Shown here one piece after another: positions 54,683 to 64,000 of a DNA stretch of 64,000 bases. A model generated the notes under the pieces. It did not search any database and was not told the origin of the DNA. It saw only the letters and a program-made list of their open reading frames with translations. The first letter of the stretch is position 1, and every line of letters starts with the position of its first letter. A program made the translations under genes and the position numbers. Source of the stretch: an uncultured Methylocystaceae bacterium (lineage in GTDB: Bacteria > Pseudomonadota > Alphaproteobacteria > Rhizobiales > Beijerinckiaceae); contig CAIQCB010000062.1 in NCBI GenBank assembly GCA_903870245.1, positions 1-64,000 on the forward strand, written 5' to 3'.

Positions 54683-55273
54683 TTAGCGGCGCGCGTCGGA
54701 TAAGTGGAGAGACGACCCTCGGGACGCCTTAAGCGATTGCAAATCCCTCAATCCATAAGCCATGTCGGGCAGCGTCATGCCAAAGATTTCCCAGACGCCC
54801 TCTACCCCCGTCGGCGCCGCTCCGAGACGTTCGTAGAAATCACGCGCGCCTAAGCTGTCGCGAAACACCCAGAAACCGCATGCCCGGCAGCCATGGGCGA
54901 TGAGATGAGACGACATTTCCAGCACCAGTCGGCGACCGACCCCCTGCCCCTGAATCCGTCGAAGCAGATATAGCGAAACGATCTCTGCGTCATACCCCAG
55001 CGGCAATAGTTTTTGCGATGTCTGCCGGCGGCAGGCGCCGAAACCCGCCGGTTGGCCGGATGCGTCCAGCGCCAGGAACACAGCATGGGCGGGATCGGTT
55101 GCGGCGACGGACATTTGGGTCCGCCAACGCGCCTCCCAATCCGTCGGGTCGAGGTTGGCCAGAACGTCCGCCGGCATCCAGCCATCGTAGGTTTCTCGCC
55201 AGGCCTCGATATGGAGGCGCGCGAGTACGGGGATGTCGGCGGCATGGGCGCGGCGGAGGATATGTGACGCCAT
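54683..55273 (-). CDS. GNAT-family N-acetyltransferase
   Basis: A 196-residue GNAT. The acetyl-CoA pyrophosphate loop is RRIQGQGVGRRL near 105-116, and YERLGA follows. Located nine bases before the desulfurase gene, so it may be co-transcribed with suf genes. The substrate is unknown. Confidence 0.85.
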   Translation of the reverse strand: MASHILRRAHAADIPVLARLHIEAWRETYDGWMPADVLANLDPTDWEARWRTQMSVAATDPAHAVFLALDASGQPAGFGACRRQTSQKLLPLGYDAEIVSLYLLRRIQGQGVGRRLVLEMSSHLIAHGCRACGFWVFRDSLGARDFYERLGAAPTGVEGVWEIFGMTLPDMAYGLRDLQSLKASRGSSLHLSDARR

Positions 55274-55368
55274 TTTTGCGCTTCAATTTGGCTGGGCTAA
55301 TCCGCGGCGCCAGGGTTTTGCCGGCGCCGCTTGGCGTGATATGGGCTCCGCCAGAAAAAAGTCGCGTC

Positions 55369-55866
55369 ATGATTGATCTGGTCATCAAGTTTTCGCCCCT
55401 GAGCCCAACCGACGAGCCGCTGGTCGACAAACTCGACGAACGCGCCTTCGGTCCCGGTCGCTTTGCGCGCACGGCCTATCGACTGCGCGAGGGCGTCCCC
55501 GCCGACGCCTCCCTTTCCTTTGTGGCGCGTGTGGGCACATTGCTGGTCGGCGCCATCCGGATAACCCAGATATTGGTCGACCAGACGCCAGCTTTGCTTT
55601 TGGGTCCACTGACCGTCGAACCCGCCTTTCGGTCTCAGGGCGTTGGCGAGTCACTGATGAAGCGCGCTCTTGAGGCTGCGCGCGCCGCCGGTCATGGTCT
55701 GGTGCTGCTCGTTGGCGATGAGGACTATTATGCACGGGCCGGATTTCAGCGTGTCCCGCCGGGCAAGATCGTCATGCCTGGACCGGTTGATCCGGCGCGC
55801 CTGCTCTATCACGAACTGAAACCCGGCGCCTTCGCTGCGACCGCCGGGAAAATGCGACGGCGATGA
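55369..55866 (+). CDS. GNAT-family N-acetyltransferase, YhbS-like
   Basis: A 165-residue GNAT: LLLGPLTVEPAFRSQGVGESLM has the CoA-binding loop, and GDEDYYARAGFQRV is the YhbS-type C-terminal pattern. The ATG at 55369 has no strong ribosome site; the upstream frame to 55018 overlaps the opposite acetyltransferase gene. It overlaps zapE by four bases. Confidence 0.82.
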   Translation: MIDLVIKFSPLSPTDEPLVDKLDERAFGPGRFARTAYRLREGVPADASLSFVARVGTLLVGAIRITQILVDQTPALLLGPLTVEPAFRSQGVGESLMKRALEAARAAGHGLVLLVGDEDYYARAGFQRVPPGKIVMPGPVDPARLLYHELKPGAFAATAGKMRRR

Positions 55867-57023
55867 AGAACAAGTCCTCTTCGCTCGCCCGACGCTACTC
55901 AGAACTTGTCTCGGCGGGAGAATTGACGACCGACGCCAGTCAGAGCGCGGCCGTTCAGTCCCTTCAGGTCGCACTCGACCAGTTGGCCGCACCCGATCAA
56001 AACAGCGGCGGTAAACTGCTTGCCCGGGCGCTGGCCTGGATCAGAAAGTCCGGATCGCTACGCGGCGTATACCTCTGGGGCGATGTCGGGCGTGGCAAGA
56101 CAATGTTGATGGACATGTTCTTCGAGGCGGCGCCAGTTGCTAAAAAGCGTCGGGAACATTTTCACGCCTTCATGGCCGACATCCACGAACGTCTGCACAG
56201 AGCCCGAAGCCTCACGCTCGCCAAAGGCGGGGACCCCGTCGGATATGTCGCCGCCGAAATCGCCGACGGAGCGCAATTACTTTGCTTCGATGAATTTGCT
56301 GTGCATGATGTCGCCGACGCCTCAATCCTCGGCCGGCTGTTTACGCATCTGATTGAGAGCGGCGTGTTTGTCGTCGCAACCTCAAATGTCGAACCCGCCC
56401 GGCTTTACGAAGGGGGTCGCAATCGCGATCTGTTTTTGCCCTTTATATCTTTGCTGCAATCGCGCCTCGACGTCGTTCGGGTCGATGCGCCGACGGATTA
56501 CCGTCAGGAGAAGGGACGACTTGGCGACGTATATTTCGCGCCCCTTGGCGACACTGCGACGCAAGCGATGGATCGGCTGTTTCTCGCGCTCGCCGGCGTC
56601 GAACGCGGCGCGCCGGAGTCTCTGAACTTCAAGCGCCGCTCGATCTTCGTGCCGCAATCCATTGGCCGGATCGCGCGCATGGGGTTTGGCGATATTTGCG
56701 GTCAGATGCTGGCGGCAAGCGACTTCATGGCGCTGGCCCGCCACTATGACAGCTTGCTGATCGAAGATATTCCGGTTTTGTCGCCGGATCGTCGTAACGA
56801 CGCCAGACGATTGATCATGCTGATCGACGTACTTTACGAGGCCCGCGCCCTGCTTGCCATATCAGCCGCCGCAGAACCAGCCGCGCTCTATGCAGCGGCG
56901 ATCGGCGCGGAGGCGAATGATTTCGCCCGCGCCGCCTCGCGCCTTGTGGAGATGCGTTCTCAAAGTTGGGTCGAAAGCACAGTCGCCGGCGCAGGTCTCA
57001 GGGCTTCGACATACATTCCTTGA
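55863..57023 (+). CDS. zapE: ZapE/AFG1-family ATPase
   Basis: A 386-residue AAA-type ATPase. Walker A is GDVGRGKT at 73-80, Walker B LLCFDEFAVHD is near 140, and VVATSNVEPARLYEGGRNRD is the sensor region typical of ZapE/AFG1. The family acts at the cell-division ring or in membrane protein quality control. Translation is coupled to the acetyltransferase (ATGA), and the 3' end overlaps the opposite small Cys protein gene by 26 bases. Confidence 0.9.
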   Translation: MKNKSSSLARRYSELVSAGELTTDASQSAAVQSLQVALDQLAAPDQNSGGKLLARALAWIRKSGSLRGVYLWGDVGRGKTMLMDMFFEAAPVAKKRREHFHAFMADIHERLHRARSLTLAKGGDPVGYVAAEIADGAQLLCFDEFAVHDVADASILGRLFTHLIESGVFVVATSNVEPARLYEGGRNRDLFLPFISLLQSRLDVVRVDAPTDYRQEKGRLGDVYFAPLGDTATQAMDRLFLALAGVERGAPESLNFKRRSIFVPQSIGRIARMGFGDICGQMLAASDFMALARHYDSLLIEDIPVLSPDRRNDARRLIMLIDVLYEARALLAISAAAEPAALYAAAIGAEANDFARAASRLVEMRSQSWVESTVAGAGLRASTYIP

Positions 57024-57291
57024 TGTCACTGGACTTTTTCATCTGCTCAAACCGGTCAGCGCAAAATCGCGACAGTTCGGCGCGGATTTTGGGATCTGTC
57101 GCTGCGGCGCGCATGCCCATAGCGCCTTCCAGCAACTCTTTCTGCGCATCGTGCAACTGTCGCGGCGACAATTCCGAGGAACAGCTTTCATAGCGCTTCA
57201 AAAAAGCGTCGCAGGAGTCGACGCCCGTCGGATCGACGGCGAAGGCGGGGGTTGTGACGAGGACAAGGAATAGGATCAGACTGTTTTTCAC
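56998..57291 (-). CDS. small secreted four-cysteine protein
   Basis: A 97-residue protein from GTG at 57291 with GGAG nine bases upstream. Signal peptide about 1-18 (LILFLVLVTTPAFA), then a helical mature part with four Cys at regular distance (SCDAFLKRYESC...RFCADRF...KECMSKP), which suggests two helix-joining disulfides, as in twin Cx9C or coiled helical hairpin proteins. No family is recognised. The longer frame reading upstream to 57534 has no signal peptide and is not used. Confidence 0.68.
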   Translation of the reverse strand: MKNSLILFLVLVTTPAFAVDPTGVDSCDAFLKRYESCSSELSPRQLHDAQKELLEGAMGMRAAATDPKIRAELSRFCADRFEQMKKSSDIKECMSKP

Positions 57292-57536
57292 GAGCGTCGG
57301 CTCCAGGTTATGATGGTGATCATATAACCGCGCCCGCACCCGAATTAAACGGGCGACGGGCCTGTCATGGGACCCGCCGCCCGGTGAACCTCCGGCGAAA
57401 GTGTCTCGCGAACGCCGGAGATATCCGTATTTTGCAGGAGCATTTCCCTGTCTGATTGAAGCAGACCGGCACTCCGGTTTCTGTTTTTTCCTGTTATCTT
57501 TCGCCGAAACGATTTCCGTCTCGGTGAAAAACAAAT

Positions 57537-58988
57537 CTAGAGGCCGGCGAGATAGACCGTGGGATCCACAGGCGTCGAGCCCTTGCGCAACTCGAAGTGC
57601 AACTGTGGCGAGCCAACATTGCCGGTCTGGCCGGATCGGGCGATCGTCTGACCACGCTTCACCTTGTCGCCACGCTTCACCTCGATCTGGCTATTGTGTG
57701 CATAGGCGGAGACGTAACCATTGGGATGGCGGATGAGAATCATGTTGCCAAATCCCTTTAATTCGCTGCCTGCGAAAGCGACTTCGCCCTCTTCGACCGC
57801 CTTCACCTGGGTGCCTTCCGGCACGGCGATGTTGATGCCGTCGCCGCCGCTGGAGAAGCCCTGAATGATGCGGCCACGCACTGGCCAGCGGAATTCCGGA
57901 CGTTTTTCTTCACCGGAAGCCGATTTCTGGCTATCGGCTGTTGCGCTGTTGGGTTTGAGCACATCCGGATTGATGGCCCCGGTTGATGAGGTATCGACGT
58001 TGGCGCTCTTTCCTGCCGACGCCGATGTCGTGGCGGCCACTTTCTGATCAACCCGCGCAATTTGTGCAGAAGCTGTCGGTGCTGACGCCTGCGCCGTCTC
58101 GGCGGCGAGACCACCTTTTCGGGCCGTCGCGTATTTTAGCGGGTCGTTTTTCGCCAGTGCTTTAGCCGCCTTTTCAGCGTCGGCCTTCGACTTAAGTTCC
58201 GCCTGCTTTTTCGCCCGGGCGTCGAGGTCCGCTGCTTTTTTGCTCCGCAAATCATCTTGCGGCTGAGACTGCGCCGCCTTGCGTTCATTTTCCTTTGCCG
58301 CAGCCTTCTCACGCTCGGCTTTCAGCTCTTCCTGACGCTGGGCGAGACGCTCGGCTTTGGTCATGACCGGGGCCGCAAGCGGTTTGGCTTCGGTGACCTT
58401 GCCGGATAGGCCGCCGCCTCCGGAGAACTGTTGCGGCGATTGCGCCGGCGTCGCTTTTGCGACAGCTCCGGGGTTAGCGTTGGCGCGATAGACCGGAATA
58501 ATCAGCTTGGCGCCGGGACGGATCTCTGCGGCCGTCGCATAGCCATTGGACTTCACCAGCGCGTCGGTTGGAACGCCGTAACGATTGGCGATCACCGCCG
58601 GCGTCTCGCCTTGCGCCATAACGACGGGCGTGCCGCCAATTGCTGTCCAGTGCGGGTCGGCGCCGGGCAGCGGGCCGGGGATGCTTGGCGCGGCGACAGG
58701 CGTGGATACGATGGGCGCGGAATGCTGATTTGCCGCGGGGGGCGGCAGCGGTCGGGAGTCGACAGGCGCCAGCGACGCCTGTCGATAGGTCGGCTCCTGC
58801 TGGATGCTGCCAGTCGGCGTTTGATCGACTGAACGGGCGGCGAGAGATTTCGCACCCCCAAATGGATCGTTGAAGGGATCTGCGTAACGCGAAGACTCCG
58901 CGCAGCCTGCCGTCAAGGCGGCCGCGCTGACCGCCACCATTAGCCGCACCGCGACCCGCGAAATTGCTCTACGACGTTCTCTAGCCAT
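57537..58988 (-). CDS. LysM and LytM (M23)-domain lipoprotein, NlpD/EnvC-like
   Basis: A 483-residue protein. A lipobox LTAGC puts the lipidated Cys at about residue 28. A LysM domain near 110-160 (GETPAVIANRYGV) binds peptidoglycan, a charged coiled-coil (about 200-290) follows, and the C-terminal M23 domain (about 375-483) ends with PQLHFELRKG. The first metal-site motif reads GDGINIA where an active enzyme has HxxxD, so the site is degenerate, as in NlpD. It probably activates an amidase during cell separation. The ATG at 58988 was chosen for the lipobox. Confidence 0.88.
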   Translation of the reverse strand: MARERRRAISRVAVRLMVAVSAAALTAGCAESSRYADPFNDPFGGAKSLAARSVDQTPTGSIQQEPTYRQASLAPVDSRPLPPPAANQHSAPIVSTPVAAPSIPGPLPGADPHWTAIGGTPVVMAQGETPAVIANRYGVPTDALVKSNGYATAAEIRPGAKLIIPVYRANANPGAVAKATPAQSPQQFSGGGGLSGKVTEAKPLAAPVMTKAERLAQRQEELKAEREKAAAKENERKAAQSQPQDDLRSKKAADLDARAKKQAELKSKADAEKAAKALAKNDPLKYATARKGGLAAETAQASAPTASAQIARVDQKVAATTSASAGKSANVDTSSTGAINPDVLKPNSATADSQKSASGEEKRPEFRWPVRGRIIQGFSSGGDGINIAVPEGTQVKAVEEGEVAFAGSELKGFGNMILIRHPNGYVSAYAHNSQIEVKRGDKVKRGQTIARSGQTGNVGSPQLHFELRKGSTPVDPTVYLAGL

Positions 58989-59113
58989 GACGCTGCCCAC
59001 TCGCACGCAAATACTACGCATCAGGCAATAGGCGACGCGGGTTAAGGACCCGTTTAAGAAGAGCCGGATTGATCGGAATATGTAAATTTCGCCGGGTTTC
59101 TTAAAGAAGGTTT

Positions 59114-59773
59114 TTACAATGATTGGGCTGCGCCCTGCGCGCAAAATACTAGCCGGCACGGACCAAGATCGTTTTCGTCCAATCCCCCCGACAAATTGCG
59201 AACAAGCTTAATCAATCGTTGACGCCGATCGGGCATGGCCCGTCCGTAAATCATAACGCCCCGCGGCGCGAGCGCCGCGATCAAAGCCGGCGACGGGGTC
59301 GAGAGCGCGGTCTCGACAAAAATTCGATCGAACAGGCCCAGTTCTGAAGGCGGCTCCAGGCCATCCTCATGGAGCACCCGAACATTAGCGAGCGCCAGAG
59401 CGGCGATATGCGCTGAGGCTTCGATCGCCAGCGCCCGATAACGCTCCAGCGCCACGACCTCGCTGGCCAGCCGGGAGAGGATTGCAGCGCCGTAGCCGGA
59501 CCCTGCCCCGACATCGAGCACGCGATGACTTTTCTCGACGGCGAGCGCCGCAATGCGACGGGCAAGATCGACCGGCCGCGTCATTGTTTGTCCGCAGCCG
59601 ATGGGCAAGGAAATATTGCGATTGGCGAGATCTCGATAACGATAGGGCGTAAAGGCCTCGCGTGGGGTCGATTCAATCGCGCGCAAGACGTTGAGATCGC
59701 GCATCCCGGCGCGACGGATGGCAAGGAGCAGCGCGCCACGCTCCTCTGGAGAAGCGCGCCCGGCTTCGATCAT
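59114..59773 (-). CDS. pcm: protein-L-isoaspartate O-methyltransferase
   Basis: A 219-residue SAM-dependent methyltransferase. [13 protein letters not shown] is the SAM loop near 85-97, and [12 protein letters not shown] is the isoaspartate-specific segment. It repairs isoaspartyl sites in aged proteins. The start overlaps the surE stop by four bases, and the LytM gene follows, which is the common stationary-phase arrangement surE-pcm-nlpD. Confidence 0.93.
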   Translation of the reverse strand: MIEAGRASPEERGALLLAIRRAGMRDLNVLRAIESTPREAFTPYRYRDLANRNISLPIGCGQTMTRPVDLARRIAALAVEKSHRVLDVGAGSGYGAAILSRLASEVVALERYRALAIEASAHIAALALANVRVLHEDGLEPPSELGLFDRIFVETALSTPSPALIAALAPRGVMIYGRAMPDRRQRLIKLVRNLSGGLDENDLGPCRLVFCAQGAAQSL

Positions 59774-60543
59774 GTGCTTGCCTCAAAAGCCGCGGCGAGG
59801 CTGGTCACGGTCGGATGATCGGTGAGGTCGAGTTGCAGGGGAGTCACTGAAATGCTGTTTTGCTCCACAGCCTCAAGATCCGTGCCGGGGCCCGGACGGT
59901 AATTGCCCCGCTGAAAGGAGATCCAGTGATAGGGATTGCCGCGACCATCGCGGCGCGTGTCGATCTTCATCAGATCATTGCTGCGTCGTCCCTGCATCGT
60001 CACCGCGACGCCCTGAACCTCGCCGGGCTGGCAATTGGGAAAATTAATATTCATCAACACATTTTTCGGAATGCCGGCGTCGAGAATTTTTTTCACGATG
60101 GCGGGGCCATGGGTTTCAACGCAATCCCAGATGATCGTCTGACGACCGGCGAAAAAATCATAGACCTGCGACAGCGCAATCGCCGGCACGCCGAGAATTG
60201 TAGCCTCCATCGCCCCGGCGATGGTGCCGGAATAGGTTACGTCCTCCGCGAGGTTCTGGCCGCTGTTGACGCCGGACAGCACCAGATCGGGCGGATGATC
60301 AAGCAGCAAGTGACGCACGCCCATGATCACGCAATCTGTTGGCGTGCCCTTGAGCGCATAATGACGCGGCGATATTTCGCGCAGCCGTAACGGATCGTTG
60401 AGCGACAGGGAATGCGCGACGCCAGATTGCTCGAACTCGGGGGCGATCACGAATACATCGTCGCTGAGCGTGCCCGCGATGCGTTCGGCGATGGCGAGGC
60501 CTGGCGCATGAACGCCGTCGTCATTGGTAACCAATATGCGCAT
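59770..60543 (-). CDS. surE: 5'/3'-nucleotidase SurE
   Basis: A 257-residue phosphatase with [10 protein letters not shown] at the N-terminus (metal-binding Asp-Asp), SGVNSGQN and [11 protein letters not shown]. It hydrolyses nucleoside monophosphates and short polyphosphates. It is 11 bases downstream of serS and coupled to pcm. Confidence 0.95.
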   Translation of the reverse strand: MRILVTNDDGVHAPGLAIAERIAGTLSDDVFVIAPEFEQSGVAHSLSLNDPLRLREISPRHYALKGTPTDCVIMGVRHLLLDHPPDLVLSGVNSGQNLAEDVTYSGTIAGAMEATILGVPAIALSQVYDFFAGRQTIIWDCVETHGPAIVKKILDAGIPKNVLMNINFPNCQPGEVQGVAVTMQGRRSNDLMKIDTRRDGRGNPYHWISFQRGNYRPGPGTDLEAVEQNSISVTPLQLDLTDHPTVTSLAAAFEAST

Positions 60544-60554
60544 GACGTCTTGCC

Positions 60555-62694
<2,140 letters not shown>

Positions 62695-62698
<4 letters not shown>

Positions 62699-63087
62699 GT
62701 GCGGGCGTCCCCGTCGGAGAGAGTGTCCTTGTCTGGCGTGTCCTCCGGCGTGGCGGGTTGGGCGGGTTCCTTCGGCGACAATCTGGTTTGGGCGGCGATC
62801 GCCTCAGTCATCTGCTTGCGCGCCTCGATCAATGGATCGAAAGCGGCGTCCAGCTCTACCGGGTTGCGCAGAACGTTTTTTGCTGCATCGACCTCCTTGC
62901 GCAGGGCGTCAATTTCGGCCTCGCGCATCGCCTCCATGAAGTGGCCCTGAAACTCCGCCGCCATGCGCCGCATACGCCCGGTCGCCTGTCCCAGGGTGCG
63001 CAGCACGCGCGGCAAATCTTTCGACGGAATCGCCACAAGCGCGACAATGCCGATCACCAGAAGTTTACCGGGGTCGAGATCGAACAT
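62695..63087 (-). CDS. tatB: Sec-independent translocase subunit TatB
   Basis: A 130-residue protein with the short TatB helix (LLVIGIVALVAI) and the PRVLRTLGQATGRMRRM amphipathic helix with charged tail. The C-terminal part is low-complexity. It pairs with TatC in substrate binding. Coupled to tatC by overlap. Confidence 0.94.
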
Positions 63088-63135
63088 GTGCCCCTGGAGT
63101 GCCCGCCGCGCGGGGATTTGGATGCGCCTGCGGTA

Positions 63136-63348
63136 TCAGACCTTGTTGCCGTCGGCGGATTTATCGTCCAGCGCGCGCGTTTCAACCGGCTTGTTCTCGG
63201 CGGCTTCCTCTTCCGCAAGGCCTTTCTTGAATGCCTTGATGCCCTTGGCGACATCGCCCATCACATCGGAGATTTTGAATTTGCCGCCGAAGAGAACGAA
63301 AACCACGCCGCCCACGACGATCCAGTGCCAGATCGACAGACTGCCCAT
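63136..63348 (-). CDS. tatA: Sec-independent translocase subunit TatA
   Basis: A 70-residue protein starting at ATG 63348, with GAGG eight bases upstream. [21 protein letters not shown] is the TatA helix, then [19 protein letters not shown] the amphipathic helix, with an acidic tail. TatA multimers form the pore. The longer frame to 63378 is not needed. Confidence 0.95.
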   Translation of the reverse strand: MGSLSIWHWIVVGGVVFVLFGGKFKISDVMGDVAKGIKAFKKGLAEEEAAENKPVETRALDDKSADGNKV

Positions 63349-63438
63349 TTTAACGGCCTCCCAGGCGCAAAAACCCATGAATCGGATGAAGATAAATTAA
63401 GCCTCCGGCCCCGCAAAAACAAGGCGAGGGTCTGGTGC

Positions 63439-64000
63439 TCAAGCCGTGTCGTCCTCATTCTCCCCGGATGGGAAGTCGAGAGGCTCAGGCGCTTCCAGAA
63501 ACTCCATCTCCAGCATAGCCGGCGCTTCGTCCTCCAGAGGGTCTTCGTCGTCACGCAGCGCCTCGTCGTCGGAGGGCTGCGGCACGCCGAAGCCCTTGGG
63601 CAGTCGTCCGTCGAACAAGCCGGCGCCCTTGAGTTCCTCTAGCCCGGGCAAATCGCCGATCTGCTCAAGGCCGAAGTGCAACAGGAAGGCGTCTGTGGTG
63701 CCATAGGTGATCGGCCGGCCAGGCGCCTTGCGCCGGCCGCGAAGCCGAATCCAGCCGGTCTCCAGCAAGACGTCCAGCGTGCCCTTGGAAATGGCGACGC
63801 CACGAATTTCCTCGATCTCGGCGCGGGTCGTCGGCTGGTGATAGGCGACGATCGCCAGGGTCTCCAGAGCGGCCCGCGAGAGCTTTTTCTCCTCGACCCG
63901 CTCACGCGAAAGAATCCATGACAGATCGCCGGCGGTGCGGAAAAACCATTTCTTGCCGACGCGCGTCAGATTCACGCCGCGCGCGGCGTAATGGTCGCGC
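63439..64000 (-). CDS. scpB: segregation and condensation protein B, 5' end cut off by the window edge
   Basis: A winged-helix protein: the visible part starts RDHYAARGVNLTRV and continues with KKWFFRTAGDLS, LSRAALETLAIVAYHQPTTRAEIEEIRGV and YGTTDAFLLHFGLE, the ScpB core. The N-terminal part is beyond base 64000. The C-terminal tail (about 60 residues) is acidic and Pro-rich. ScpB acts with ScpA and SMC in chromosome compaction. The tat genes follow on the same strand, a usual rhizobial order. Confidence 0.92.
   Translation of the reverse strand, partial: RDHYAARGVNLTRVGKKWFFRTAGDLSWILSRERVEEKKLSRAALETLAIVAYHQPTTRAEIEEIRGVAISKGTLDVLLETGWIRLRGRRKAPGRPITYGTTDAFLLHFGLEQIGDLPGLEELKGAGLFDGRLPKGFGVPQPSDDEALRDDEDPLEDEAPAMLEMEFLEAPEPLDFPSGENEDDTA

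Overview
The window looks like a chromosome segment of an alphaproteobacterium of the order Hyphomicrobiales. The evidence is GC-rich core genes in a familiar rhizobial order: scpB, tatA, tatB, tatC, serS, surE, pcm and a LysM/LytM lipoprotein; a suf operon; B12-dependent ribonucleotide reductase; NDUFA12 next to DUF2155; and OlsA and OlsB for ornithine lipid. Two MxaD-type SRPBCC proteins beside a YVTN beta-propeller protein hint at a methylotroph (Beijerinckiaceae or Methylocystaceae are possible), but no methanol dehydrogenase lies in the window, so this is inference.

Bases 1-815 carry the 3' part of an IS3-family element and what looks like the left end of an IS21-type element. Bases 812-19065 form a two-armed accessory cluster around a divergent control region (9990-10460). 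The left arm (minus strand) encodes a RmlD-like reductase, PfkB kinase, family 2 glycosyltransferase, inositol-monophosphatase-type phosphatase, HAD protein, DUF2264 protein, ROK kinase and an SGLT-type symporter. The right arm (plus strand) encodes a class III aminotransferase, a second IMPase-type phosphatase, an APH-fold kinase, asparagine synthetase, a zinc-dependent dehydrogenase and a GH35-like glycosidase, mostly overlapping or tightly spaced. The mix of oxidation, transamination, phosphorylation and dephosphorylation, amide transfer, glycosyl transfer, uptake and hydrolysis resembles saccharide or aminocyclitol pathways. No cyclase or nucleotidyltransferase is present. This is the best candidate for an undescribed system. 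A decayed IS630 transposase interrupts the left arm at 8771-9035.

Bases 19066-24815 are AT-richer and gene-poor: long gaps, a two-helix membrane protein, a tandem pair of duplicated short-chain dehydrogenases, an orphan glycine/asparagine-rich protein and a PAP2/Aur1-like membrane protein. This looks like an acquired island.

Bases 24885-36654 return to core-like sequence: a 2-oxo acid decarboxylase, Ste24-type protease, DUF423 protein, receiver-domain protein, sulfatase, DUF4345 protein, then DUF2155, NDUFA12, the beta-propeller and two MxaD-like proteins on the minus strand, and the convergent olsA/olsB pair. Bases 36860-43680 hold two NrdR-like boxes, nrdJ, a set of small secreted or membrane proteins and serC. 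gyrA (minus) follows, then the suf operon (54673-47630) with two cysteine desulfurases, two acetyltransferases, zapE, a small secreted Cys protein, and the LytM-surE-serS-tat-scpB block, which runs off the right edge. No tRNA, rRNA or CRISPR array was seen.
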